This document shows positions 14,868 to 26,682 of a DNA stretch of 64,000 bases, piece after piece. The stretch covers positions 3,785,892 to 3,849,891 of the forward strand of contig JAINUG010000085.1 of NCBI GenBank assembly GCA_029706075.1. The letters run 5' to 3'. The stretch is from Aldrovandia affinis (Eukaryota > Chordata > Actinopteri > Notacanthiformes > Halosauridae). Each line of letters starts with the position of its first letter. Position 1 is the stretch's first letter. The notes beneath the pieces are model-generated. The model saw only the letters and a list, made by a program, of their open reading frames with translations, did no database searches and was not told the origin of the DNA. The translations under genes and the position numbers were made by a program.

Positions 14868-14897
14868 AGCTAGCTAACGTAAATAGCGTAGCTAGCT
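14868..14897. repeat. Imperfect inverted repeat (AGCTAGCTA arms) beside cdc42bpb donor
   Basis: AGCTAGCTAACG and CGTAGCTAGCT face each other across about seven bases, 40 bases inside cdc42bpb intron 1. The transcript could form a stem near the splice donor. AGCTAGC-rich palindromes recur elsewhere (2815-2845, 20371-20390, 63617-63650), so this may be a compositional habit of the genome. Confidence 0.5.
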
Positions 14898-14937
14898 GGT
14901 CGAAGTGATGAGCTGCTACAGCCCGAGAAGTACTTAC

Positions 14938-15112
14938 CCCATTCCAGAAATTCTGACACATTTTTCTCCCTTCTTAGAGGCGAGTTGCAGCATTCGTTAT
15001 AGAGGCATATTAAAATATCCAGAAGTGTCTCGACGCTCAGTGAACTTTCATTCTTCTGGTGGCCATCCAGGAGCAACTGCTCCAACTTCTTCAGTCTCAC
15101 CTTCGCTGACAT
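14938..15112 (-). CDS. cdc42bpb: MRCK-type serine/threonine kinase, first coding exon (58 codons plus 1 base)
   Basis: This exon encodes the N-terminus of a myotonic dystrophy kinase-related Cdc42-binding kinase, a cytoplasmic kinase acting downstream of Cdc42 on actomyosin. The peptide starts [17 protein letters not shown], which I recognise as the MRCK-beta start, continues through [16 protein letters not shown], and ends NVSEFLEW. The MRCK-alpha start differs (MSGEVRLRQLEQ). The later stretch [10 protein letters not shown] looks more alpha-like, so an ancestral or fish-specific form is possible, but the start favours beta. The exon ends TGG-G followed by a consensus GTAAGT donor (phase 1), where the family reads FLEWAKPF. 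The start is supported by an in-frame TAG nine bases upstream (TAG AAG AAA ATG) and an A at -3. Catalytic, coiled-coil, C1, PH, CNH and CRIB parts lie outside the window. Confidence 0.9.
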
Positions 15113-15560
15113 TTTCTTCTATCTAAGTAACCACTCCCTCCCCCAGAACGAGCACCCCAAAAATTCCTCTCGAGCCGACGGGTGACCCTGCCTCCCCCTC
15201 CTCGCGCAAACAAAAAACAGAGGATTTATCTGGCCGAGGTGGAGAGCTGAACTCTCAGACTCCTTCAACTAACAGCTACAAACCCGACATTTTGTTAAAA
15301 TGCAATTTTGCGGTCCTGGCGCGTTATTTGGATTGTTCCCGTAGCCACCATGTTACTTTCCCTCAGATTCGAGGTCCAGCTGGTCCCATTTGCTTTAATC
15401 CTAAACAAATCTCTACTTTCCACTTAGAGAAAAAAAAAAGGGTTGGCTGTTTTTCCGTCGATCAAGGCTCAGCCTCATGCGCCGTCCATTCGCTGTAGTT
15501 TGGAATGCTAACTATGGTGTTCCCATGACTATCCAAATATATCGGTAGCTTAATTTGATA
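15113..15560 (-). other. cdc42bpb: cdc42bpb 5' untranslated region (predicted)
   Basis: This is the sequence between the cdc42bpb ATG and the TATA-like element at 15586-15591. On the minus strand it holds the in-frame stop just upstream of the ATG and no frame that continues into the kinase. It has a purine-rich tract and several CpGs near 15160-15320. The outer limit is inferred from the expected TATA-to-start distance, so the true transcription start may differ, and a spliced upstream exon cannot be excluded. Confidence 0.45.
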
Positions 15561-15760
15561 TTATGTTCCAGAATTGTACTTTCGCTTTATATGTGGGTTC
15601 TCCAATGAAACCAGCTCCCACTGGCCGGTGATAGTACTCTGGAATATGGCTGAAGTCCTGTCCAGCCCTGTCTCTCTCTCGCTTGCTGTGGATCCAGACC
15701 GGGATCACGGAGCCCCGCCCACCCACACCGGAAACGCCGTCAACGGCGGTGACGTCATGT
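15560..15760 (-). promoter_or_regulatory. Probable cdc42bpb promoter: CRE, ETS site, GC box, CCAAT, TATA-like
   Basis: Read toward the gene on the minus strand, this block contains a full palindromic CRE (TGACGTCA, 15750-15757), an ETS-type CCGGAAAC (15728-15735), a GC box (CCCCGCCC on plus, 15713-15720), an inverted CCAAT (ATTGG, near 15602) and a TATA-like TATAAA (15591 to 15586). CpGs cluster around 15715-15760. The order and the roughly 450-650 bp distance from the ATG fit a promoter. The binding sites are motif matches only. TATA and CCAAT are unusually close together, so initiation may instead be dispersed. Confidence 0.45.
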
Positions 15761-17344
15761 CATGATTGACAAGCACCGGGAGATAGCTGGCACTGACTTC
15801 ATCCACAGAAGACACCGAGCACATTGAAACACTCTTCACCAAGTAAACGAGGGTATCATTCGACACATTCACTGGTCAAAAAAGGACCTGCATATGGCAT
15901 CGTCCATTTTTATGCATTCTAAAAAAATGTACATATAGCGTTAATTACGGTCTCTCGGAAATTCATTGTCAGGTGAATATTGGGCTCGCGGTAGGGTTTT
16001 ACGATTTAAGATAAACTAGACACAACCCCCCCACAAAAATAAAGAGAACAAAGTGCGTGAAAAACATGCTGGAGGGGCATACTGGTAATATTTTCCCCTG
16101 CAGTCAGATTGCACTGTAGTGCAGTCTGCCCCCATCCTTGACTGTTGTAATTATTTAACTCACCTAACCTCAGTTGTCTGTAGAGTGGTTGTCCTGTAGA
16201 GGAGTGACCACAGACTGCTATCTTATTAAGTGGGTAATTGTCATAAAGCAGGGGACTGTTGTAATTTCACACCTAATATTGATTGCAACATCATGCACGG
16301 GTTGTGAGAGACTTCCGTTAAATTCAGACCTCTACTTACAACAAGCGAGACAATCGATGTTATTTGTTTCCCTGGAAAGCCGGCCACTCACAATAACAAA
16401 AGACAAGAGCAATTCATATTTTCCTCAGATCAAACCCTTCTTAACTGTATGCGAAGATTTTGACTATGCACTGCTCGACTTTTTGATTATGCAGCGCAAG
16501 CACCAAGTAGCCTACCTTTCATCTGGTTATCTTATCATGTATTCAGCTTGTCAAGGTTCAGTCAGATACGACGAACAATATGGCATAAAAAATTCAATCT
16601 TAATTTCCATAGACTTAATAGTCATCTGGAGCAAAGGGAAATCTGGGACAAACTACGGTAGGCTTGCGTAAAACACGAGGAGAATAAAGTTGCATGGAAA
16701 CAATCTGCATCCTGTTTTCTTCTTCTTATCTTAAATGCGCATTGTTTGAAAAATATCCTGGCATGAGGGGAAGACATGTTAGGTAATCAAGTGGTAACAG
16801 GTCTTTTGATGACAAGTTGACAAACATCCACAATGTTCATGTGCGGTACGTGGTGTTTATTGACTATGTCTGTAAAGCGTGTTGCGTTTTTCACCAGTTT
16901 CAGAATGTTCTACGTCACAACTTAAAGAATTGTTGTTATTTTTCAAGCTCACTGAAGCCCTAATGTCTCAATACCTAATTTTCCTTTTAGCTAGAATGTA
17001 GCTTGAGTAAGTCACATGTAAATAAAGTACAATGTGCATAGTAGCTGCAGCTGATTGCTCGATGCCACACTTTGCTAGTGGACTGAAACTGATATGATAT
17101 GAGAATAATGAGTTTGAAGCCTCCCACGTACTCTGCCTAATTCTCAGAGTTGTCTTTCCCTGTGTTAGGGCTGTTCTGTTCTTACAGGGCAGAGCTGTTG
17201 TTTCCTCACAAGGGGAGAGAAGCAGGATGTCCTGGGCAGCACAGCGGGATGGCAGGACGCGCCGGAGAAGTGACCTTGGTATGACCCTCCCTGGCCAGCT
17301 CCTTGGCCCCTCAGGAGCTACTACTGCCCCCCACCACAACTCTG

Positions 17345-17346
<2 letters not shown>

Positions 17347-17439
<93 letters not shown>

Positions 17440-17455
17440 ACACACACATACACAA
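17347..17455. repeat. CA microsatellite, 109 bp
   Basis: Nearly pure CA repeat with two TA interruptions near its right end. The open frames across it are repeat artefacts. Confidence 0.97.
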
Positions 17456-17742
17456 TAGAGTATTTTTCATCTGAGTATTCTTCAGCTGACACACACCCTT
17501 TTTCATCTGAGGTGTAATAAGTGGTCGTCACATTACTTTGCACACCCTCAATAGGTGTAGTGTAATGTTACGCAATGTTTATTAATAAGTATATTGAACA
17601 TATCTAATAATATCTAGTCATTTTCTACATACGTTGTTTTCAGACATGTGCCCAGTGCTTCAGTCAGAGAAAGGTTTTACAGTAAGCTGGGGGGTGATGA
17701 TCTGAGTCATTATGCCTGAATCACAGGCTCTGTATGTATGTT

Positions 17743-17763
17743 TGTGTGTGTGTGTGTGTGTGT
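17743..17763. repeat. TG microsatellite
   Basis: About 10 TG units preceded by a TGTATGTATGTT stretch. Confidence 0.93.
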
Positions 17764-19928
17764 TTACCTCTGTGCCCTGTAATTTCCTTCTCCTCACATT
17801 CCATTAATACAATAGCATTCCAGGTACATTCCAAGTGGCATAACTGTATGCGCATGTTTGTTTGAGCGTTGGGGGTGTGCACAGTGGTTTAACACTGAGT
17901 CCATAACACGGTCAGACTACCCCCGATGCCAATGCACAGACTTAGTACTCCACACTCTCAGTCATTGTCAAGGCCTCTTTATTCAGGTTACAGGGACAAA
18001 AAGTAGAACACGTCAGGCTTCAAACCACAGAGAGCAGCTCTTCTCACCATCGTTTCAAAGTACGCATGCAAGATGGATAATAGCACGATAGGTGCTTGGA
18101 GAGAGCAAGCTAGCTGTGTACAATGACACCTGATACAAGCTTAAATGAAACCCTGAAAATGGCTTAAATGAATAGGAGGCAAAGGAATGACTGGAGAAAA
18201 CACAAGCAGCATGTCAGGTCAAAGTGATGGCTCCACAAATAGAAAGCTGTGTCTGCTGACCTATGTAAAGGGTCTTGCACATAAAACCAACAGCTCCTGA
18301 TGCCAGTCAATGCAGGACATGATCAATGCAATAGGGTAGTTGGGAATTAATGGGAGCCCACTGGACAAGTTTAGCCAAGATTCAACATACAAAATGCTGA
18401 ACACTTGCTAGGCACCCCCGCAATTGAATGTGGGAGGTCGTGTGTATATTTGGGATGGGGGTTACCATCCAAACATATGCACTGGGAAGTAGAAGCAGAA
18501 CATGCAACACTGGAGTAGTTAGGTATTCACTTCCCTAAGCATGAATCTGTCTGTTTTAGTAAAAAAATAAAGGCAAATATTTGGATGACATTTGGATGAT
18601 AGCAACAAGGAGATGTTGGACCTGATTGAAACCACAACGTGAAACCTCAGTGTTATAAATAAAACACAAGCAAACAGAATTGCAAAGTGCAATGCTTGAC
18701 AAGCAACAGAAGGACAAATGATGATTACATTGGCCTTTGTCTGCTTTTCAAATGTGAATGCAAGACACCATTAACTAATTGTAAAATGTGTATCAATCCT
18801 ATAATTCTGGATCGTTTTTGTTGTGCAGATTGAGTGGAAGGGCTCATCAGGACTGTGTGGGTAGATGTAATATGTCAGTCCTGAATGATGCTAAAATGCC
18901 CATTTGTCCTAACAAACTGGCATCCTGTCAAATGTCCACTGAGTGGCTTGATGTACTAGAATCCTAAGAGCATGTCTGAATACCTGGTGCTTAGGCTTTC
19001 ACTGGACTGTCTTCTTTCAGGGCAGTTTTTTCTGTTTACATCATCATTTTTTGTTGCTTTGGCTGTGCCATTGTCTGTCTCTGACTATCTATGTGAACTC
19101 TGACTCTTTAACACACAGCCTGGTTTCTTGTCTGCCAGTGTCAGTTTCTGAATCCCTGAATCCTCTGCTTATCTTGCTATGGGTCCTTCTCTATACATTA
19201 AAGCATTATATATCTGAGTGTTGAGATCATACTATAAATTCGATTTTTAAAATCTTTTTAGACATTTATGCATTCCCCTTTCCTTCTTTTTAGAATATAA
19301 TCTATATTTTTATTAATTCAGGTTTCCCCCTATTTAAACCCATACTTCACCCAAATGTTATTTTCGTACAACTCAGCCTTGTTTAACATAATATTCATAT
19401 GCATGGCGCATGTCACATTGTGCACTGTAATCAGGTTAAAGCTTCATCTGATTGGAATAGGATGTCTATGTGTTTCTCTATATCTTTGCTTTTCTGTCCC
19501 GCATCATAATATCCTTCAAATCCTGTTATCAGGTTTGATTGAGCTTTGTAAATCCCTGCTGTTCTGCATGGCAATGAAACAGCATCGGCTAGAGGAGGGA
19601 GAGTAGATATCATACATTGGACGGACTCAGTGGTCCTCCCTGGATATTGGATATTGCAGATGAAAGGATTTACTCACTGAATGGGAAGGGTGTGTTTGCT
19701 CTGCCATTGGTTGAGGGAATATAATTTAAATGAATATGCACTGACATACATTACAGCACCATAAGGGCACAATTACCATAATCATAATTGACATTTTACA
19801 CCAATTCACGGATTAAAGTGCTACCTCGGTTTCGCCACAAATTTGACGAGGGCGTCATCTACTGGGTAAAATTGTGTGCCGCTCATACGGCATGGTTTTA
19901 GAGGAGCGGTTGAGTTTTTTGCACATTA

Positions 19929-19942
19929 GCTCCCTCTAGTGG
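19929..19942 (-). promoter_or_regulatory. CTCF-like motif, minus orientation
   Basis: On the minus strand CCACTAGAGGGAGC, followed by TA, fits the CTCF core except for one important C. It points toward cdc42bpb, opposite to the motif at 25590. Confidence 0.28.
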
Positions 19943-22900
19943 ATTCCTCTAATAGTGAAGTCTGTGATTTAATTGTGTGAACAGCAGTTTATTTTCTGAA
20001 TGTCATTATTAAAGTGGCATATTTTATTGTTTTACTATGGCATCATATGCCAAACATAAATTAAAAGATTAATGCTGTTTCTCCAGTGTTTTTGTTTAGT
20101 TATTTGCTTGTGAATAATGCAACAAACCGTGCATTTAATACATTCTTTATTGAAATAATACATACTATCAACGAGTCTGGAAACTGAAATTCCTTTTGCA
20201 TGCTAATTTAAAGCAGATAACCTGAAATGAAGATAGTGACAGAGAATATTGAAGCACAATTTGTAATTGGATGCTATATGTTAGAATATATACAGGATAT
20301 ATAGAATATATCTGCTAAAATATATATCATTGTATGAGCCCTCAAATTAAAACTTTACATCTACTAACTCAGGCTAGCTAACGTAGCCAGAAAGTACGAA
20401 AAGTATGAAAACAGAAAGTTATTTGAGATATTTTTAAAACAGGGAACTAAAGCTGATTACCTTGGCATCACTAAAAGAAAAGTCTCTTTGGCTGAATGAT
20501 GCAGTCCACATTTTAGGTACTCTGCTAAAAGGTACTCTGCTAAAAGGCACCAAATGCTGAAAGGCCGTTTCAGCTGCCAGTTTTATTACCAGACAATTAT
20601 TGACAATGTGGTTTTAAAAGCATACAAGTTGAACTGCAAGGGTGTGAAATGTTAAAGGGGAATTCCACACAGACAGTGTAACTTTTATTTAAACTATAAC
20701 AATACATTCCAATGTGAAATCTGACCTAGATGATAACAATTATGAAGCCCATACAACATTAAGTAGCAGATTTGAGATGTATCACGGACTTCAAAGAAGT
20801 AAATCAACATTGATCATGCAAGGTAACAATATTTGCACAGGACATAAATATTATGGGCTGTGACTACCCACTGTGAAGCTCCCAGTCTAGATGCCATACC
20901 ATTATATTTTTCTAGCATGATACCTGTTCTTGATACACAGGACAAAGGAGCATGTGGAAAAGCCTAGAATATTATAGGCTATCCCTACTATTTCCCCCTA
21001 CGCTATGTGTCTGAGGGAAGTGGCGCAAATACATTTAAATAATTTGAATGACAGGAAATGCAACAGCCATAAACTGCTTTAATTGTTATTTATGTTCAGA
21101 ATAATATATCCATCTATTGAGAACAGCAGGGGAAGATCCAGGGAGAGCAGACAGAACACTCATGACACTTTGACAGGAATTAATGCAACTTAATTAAAAT
21201 GTTGTCGGAATAGTAAGGTTTGAATAAAAATGTCTATTTCCTGAATCCAGTCAGATGCCCTTGTTTAATGTTCAGCACTCTGAATACTGAACACAAGTGG
21301 TATTACATGTCCCCCCTCTCTTGCCCATGCCTTGGGAATTGTGGTGACACCAAACATCAATAAGGCTTGGGGAAGACAGCTTGGTTTGTACAGAGATTTT
21401 GGTTATATTTGGAAAGACATAATATGCTCAGGCAAGGAATATTGCTACCATGTGACAAGGCGAATCATACCATGTTGACCTCCGCTTTTCTCTGGTGACC
21501 CATCATTATTTTCTCCCTGACACATCATGACACCTATCACAAAAACTTTCAAAGATGTATTTGCTATTTGTGCATGCAAAGTAGCATTCTTACTTTATGT
21601 AAGTAAACCGTGATGCACCAAAAATAAGTTAGACACCAACTATTGCAATAAGTTGACACCTGCTTTGGCATTTGCCTGGTGTATGTGTCAGGGTACCAAG
21701 CATGGATTTGGTGGTACTCTATCAGTATATATCAGTGGTGTGAGGTGTAGGCTTGAGTAATTGTTTTGCGGTATAGATGACAGGGGAGCTATTAAAATAT
21801 GTGCATTCTCTTAATTAAAAAAGGCTAATGAAAAGAGGTGAACAATAGCAATGCAAATGAATATAAAAATGACCTATTTTCAAAAAGCTTCAGTGGAGGG
21901 TCAGGAATAGATTATGGGTGAGCTGGTGCTTTCTGTTCAGGGGCTAAGAGGGGTTCGCTTCTCCTGCACACCTGACGGGAGCTGTTGCATTCTCAGATCC
22001 CATTGAAATGGAAATCACATTGTCCACTGCAGAATACGGGCCCCCATTATCATTTCCAGCCCAAATACTGTGCTCTGCTGTGAATTGAATAGACAAACCT
22101 TTCCTAATTCTAGCAACAGAATGCCCAGTATATCCTAGTGACTGTGTACAAAGAGCAGACAGCCCGCTGGACTGCTCAGGTCTATGCTCCTGTCCAGCTG
22201 GATCACGCTCCATCACAAGCGAATTAAAAATAATTCATTTGAAATGCATTTAATTCTGGCATCAAAAGGAACCTAATTAAATCTTTCTGACCCTAGAGTT
22301 TAAACAAAGTCTTTATTTGGGGGGGGGGGGGGTGTTGTGCAGTACAATGCTCGGTTTTCCCACCAGAAGAAGTAATGAGCCTTTGTCAGTCTGAGCCGTG
22401 TGCCTGTCCGTCTGTTCTGCAGGGACTTTTTCACCTCAATTTGAAGTTGGATGAATTTGATTGGAGGAGCGCACAGACCCGTTCAGGGGAAAATAACAAA
22501 GAATCACAGACTTGTCAATCAGCTCCTGCGAATGGTCTCCCGGTGTCCATGTCGCTGACACAATCTCTACTGGAACCCATAAATAAAAAAGGATGTGCTT
22601 TAACAGTGGCGTTTATTGATTTGCCGACTATTTTTTAAAGGTCTTTAAATTGTTGAGTGTATCCCCGGAGCACAATTATCACCAAAATCTGTTTACCGGT
22701 TATAAATCAGATTCACCTGGTGTACCAAGATTGATGTCTTTGAGAGACATCAAGTTCAGATATGAGCAGGAAGCGGAGCATGACAAATGACTTCTGTTAA
22801 TTCTGTACCATTGGGTACATGACTAGTGCTCTGTTACAGCTGGACACATGAACTCCCAGAACAGAGGCTAAATGTGATCTGGGAATAGGGATTAGTTGTG

Positions 22901-24520
22901 ATCTATTCACCTGACATCACATATCCTCCATTTCCGTAATGGTCTTTTACAATTGAACGCTGTGCTATCGGTGTTTGCGAGATAATCTAAAAAGCTTTGC
23001 CTTCCTCTGCCCCATTCGATCTACGTAATCAGCTTATGGAAGTGGTAATGCCCTCATAATCTGTCTTCCCTTGCATTGCTCCACTGGAATGGCTGATGCT
23101 ATTATGGAGGCCTGGTCCAAAGTTGCACCTTACTCCTTTCTCACCGGTAGAATACAGGCTTCTTTTTTTTACCAAGTAAAGAGAGAAACACATCCATGCG
23201 TTAATCGGTAATGCCTTGTGACGATATTGCGTGAGCTTCGGTTGAGTACGGGTTAATGCATTCGTTCTGCTTTTGTGGGTTTTCGGTTGCGTTTGGTGAA
23301 AGAACACCGCGAGTGAACTGCATCGTGCTCTGTGGGCTGAAGGGCCCTTGTTAGTGTGTTGTTGATTGAGCCAGCTGGGATACAATCACCAGCGACCAGG
23401 CGGGGAGCACATTCTCTTCTCTGAGAGTTCGCCACTTGAGAAATGAATGTTAAATGAAGTTGTGGGAGACTAGTGAATCATAATAACACATGAAATGATC
23501 AAAAGCACAGTTATGCAGCTTCAGCTTGGCCATTACTTCCGGAAATATTCTTTAATATTTTCGATACAAATGTGGACTAGACACTGCCCTGTTCCACTGG
23601 CTTTGCATCCATGCAATTTAAATAGCAAGTACATTTGTAAATCAAGCTCATTTTATTTTATATCGTTATATTACTAAACTATAGTATACATTATATTATT
23701 ACCTCATCCGACAGGGTAACGTACACCAATAGATGCATGGCAGTAAAATGAATGCAGCATTTAATTATCAGTAGTCAGTAGTCACTCTGAAAATGTCCAG
23801 TGTTCTATAAGTCACCAATAAACACGCATGGTGAGGTCTCTCTCCTTCCTGCATACTGCAAATGGCATTTGTCTTTGTGATAACAGAGTGAAATCAGCTG
23901 CAGCAAGGTTCATTCTTAAGCAAATCCATGACTCACAATCACATGAAGAACCTTGGTTTCTGCTATAATACATTGTATTTGGCAGTTTGCTTCCCCAGAA
24001 ATGAGAAACACTTGCAAACAATGTCACGAAAACTATCCGATCTGATTCAAGAGCTGGAAAAAAAAGTACTTTTTGAGTTGCCAGGGAGGGACTACATTTC
24101 CTGCAATTTAGCCTCATGTATAGTCCTTTGGATTTAATTTGAATGAAAATAAAACGAGACATCACACAGGTAGATGCTGAAAAAGGTCAACAGCTGCCCA
24201 CCTAGGGGCTGGGAGTGCATTCACTCGGCTGTGTTCCGATGACTCACATATAATAACCGCACACTGAAGTGGACGATGCTCCGCACATAGGGAGCCTTAT
24301 TTTTACATCCACACATCCTATATTCCCAGCCTTCAGACTGAACAGGATCACCTGGGAAAGGCGTGTGGTGTGTGGTGTATTCGCTGCTTCGTCATTCTCG
24401 CAAATGTAGCTGGTTCATGGGGTGGTGAGGGAGGAGAGGAGGGGGAGGGGGCATTCAATTAATATAAGGATGTCTAAAGACCTGTGGTGTAAATGTCAAT
24501 ACAGCAAGCCAATGTGTGTT

Positions 24521-24598
24521 ACATTACATTACATTACAGGCATTTGGCAGACGCTCTTATCCAGAGCGACGTACAACAAAGTGTTAACCGTAATCAAG
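24521..24598 (-). mobile_element. SINE 3' tail, minus orientation (inverted partner of 26605-26682)
   Basis: It consists of an ATTAC repeat, GGCATTTGGCAGACGCTCTT and ATCCAGAGCGACGTACAACA, then AAGTGTTAACCGTA. Apart from about two mismatches it is the reverse complement of 26605-26682. It shares the terminal GTCGCTCTGGATAAGAGCG motif with the other SINEs but has a different upstream segment (GTTAACACTTTGTTGTACG), so it belongs to a distinct subfamily or is a 5'-truncated copy. Confidence 0.75.
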
Positions 24599-24890
24599 AA
24601 CAGTTTAGCTGAAAATCACAATTCCCGGACAAACTAGAAGACTACCTGGCAGGAGGTGGAACCTCGTCGTATGTTGACCTACACAAGCTCTCAGAAAGGG
24701 CATAATCTCATCTCTCCGGTTACTTATCAAGCAGTTAAATGTTCTTGCACTAATGTCACCGCAGGGTGCCAGCCTGTGGCAGAGGGGTGGGGCTGTGCAC
24801 AAGGGCTCTTTTGGTCCTCTGCTAGTCTCTCCTTTTCACAGAGTGAACAAGCCAGATGAAAAATTTTAATCTCTCAAGATTCCATGCTAG

Positions 24891-24941
24891 TGTGTGCGTG
24901 TGTATGTGTATGTGTATGTGTGTGTGTGTGTGTTTGTGTAT
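24891..24941. repeat. Compound TG/TATG microsatellite
   Basis: TG units are interrupted by TATG and CG variants over about 50 bases. Confidence 0.9.
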
Positions 24942-25589
24942 GCACAAAAATCCTCATGAGCAAATGCTTGGAAGTGAAATATACAATTTAATTGATCAAC
25001 TATCAGCACATTTTGGATCTTGTTTAAATCTTCCTGTAATGTTTTAGTAGCTCCGAAATTGTTTGCTTCACCAATTGTCATTTAATCTTCAAATGAACTG
25101 TTTTGCATTTAATGTCATTAGTGAAGTCATTTATGAATACGCATGGGAGAAAATGAAAGAGAGTTGTCTGCGTAGCAATGATAACAAAGGCTATGAGAAG
25201 AGATGACCTGATCGAGTGATTTGGAATAGAGAGTCTGAAGAGGATTTTTGTCATTATAAAGCAGAGTTCCCTCCCACATCTGAGCTCATTTATGTGTAAC
25301 TTTCTTCTTACTGTTGCAATACTAGAAGAACCATTTTGGGTTGTTTTTTTGCACCCTGGGAAATGTGCTTTTCAAAAGTCATTTTGGCAAGCGACTCTCC
25401 ATTACATGATTAGATTTACATCACCTAATTAAATGTCACGCTTTCTTTCATTTGCACATTCAAATATACCTCTATGCCCATGAGTGTTCAGTCAGTGATG
25501 ATAATTGTTCTGTAGCAAATTGCAACATACAAATGCAATAGTATAAAGTTATACAAAGACAGAAGTGTTGAAAAGGTGTTGCAGTATTG

Positions 25590-25603
25590 TCACCAGGGGG
25601 CAG
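25590..25603 (+). promoter_or_regulatory. CTCF-like motif, plus orientation
   Basis: TCACCAGGGGGCAG differs from the vertebrate CTCF core (CCACCAGGGGGC) at one base. It lies in the gap between cdc42bpb and the LBH gene. It is a motif match only. Confidence 0.4.
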
Positions 25604-26604
25604 CTGTATCTTCCTCAGATGAGAAGGACAGTTCTGCCAGCCATTACATTATGTGCCAATGACTGTATTTAGGATGGAGGGAGAGTATTTTCTGCTTGAA
25701 GTGATCACTTTGCAGTGTGACTGGTGAACTCTCACAAACAGGTCTAACTGTCTATTGCACTGCCCTTCCTTTCATTTTTTTTTCTGCCTGCCTTCTTTTC
25801 TGCTGACAAAAGCAGTGGATGAACAGCACCAGTCACACAAATGATTAGATGTCGTGCCCCATTTTTATGTTTTTACGTCTGAACCTGTTTGTGCTATTGC
25901 GCAACGTGGGTGAGGGTTTCAATTTGCATCATTGGCAATATGAACAGATGGGTATTCAGGTGTGGAAGAAAACCTTCTCCTGATTCACACACCGCCATCC
26001 CTGCACGGGTCCATGCGCTACTCCAAAGCCTCTGTCCTGAATTGCACCATACGCACAACAGATCCACACTGTGTGCTAGCACGTCTAGCTGGAAAGTGTT
26101 TTAAACCCAAGCCAAAAAATGTTGAACTTGTGATTTTATGTCCATCATAAGCCAGTCTCTATCTTCTATCTGTAACATGACCAATATGCTCTGATTAAGG
26201 ATTTATAGGCGGGATCATGATTTATTCACAGTAGTGAATACATCACTGGCTCTTTCTTACACCTGCGATCAACAAGGTGAATGTGGATAATCATGCTCAT
26301 TAAGCAAAGAGCTCCCAATCAAAACATGGAAAGCATTTCAAGACGCATGCCACATGATAATGGACCTCTGGAGAGATCTGGTGTAGCCGTGAAGTGCCCA
26401 CAAGGCCAAGCCTGCATCAATGTTAAGGCTTGTCACGGCTTTCTTTGACAAAGGACGAGCCTGTTACAAGAGTGATATCTCTCCATGGGGACTTATCTTT
26501 TCACATAGCAGGCTGAACAACTCTTAAAGCACCTGAAACTATTTCACAGAATCAAACAATGTTAACCTCCAGCCAAATATTGGCTACTGTTTATATTGGC
26601 TACT

Positions 26605-26682
26605 CTTGACTACGGTTAACACTTTGTTGTACGTTGCTCTGGATAAGAGCGTCTGCCAAATGCCTGTAATGTAATGTAATGT
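26605..26682 (+). mobile_element. SINE 3' tail, plus orientation (inverted partner of 24521-24598)
   Basis: It reads CTTGACTACGGTTAACACTT, then TGTTGTACGTTGCTCTGG, ATAAGAGCGTCTGCCAAATG and a TGTAA repeat end. It is a near-exact inverted copy of the fragment 2 kb upstream. No tRNA head is present in either copy. Confidence 0.75.

Larger units (their letters stand above)
1..14937 (-). other. cdc42bpb: cdc42bpb intron 1 (partial, runs off left end)
   Basis: The GT donor of cdc42bpb exon 1 lies at 14937-14936 on the minus strand, so everything to its left in the direction of transcription is intron unless another exon appears. I looked on the minus strand for the next expected exon (the residues leading into the kinase glycine-rich loop) and did not find it. 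Long open frames here, for example at 139-609, 6395-6938 and 11609-12079, have no recognisable domain, and several overlap on both strands. The 6.4-7.6 kb part is relatively GC-rich. Other contents are two SINE fragments (about 3.25 and 5.2 kb), a short TG array, poly-A and poly-C runs, and G-rich tracts at 2465-2498 and 4578-4608. A very long first intron is usual for MRCK genes. Confidence 0.7.

Noticed and set aside
16174..16671. 165-codon open frame on plus in the intergenic region
   Set aside because: No recognisable domain, no splice context, and ordinary AT-rich composition. The length is possible by chance in 64 kb.
24077..24110. ACTACATTTCC motif considered as a ZNF143 site
   Set aside because: It lacks the CCCA core needed for the motif, and no promoter context is present.
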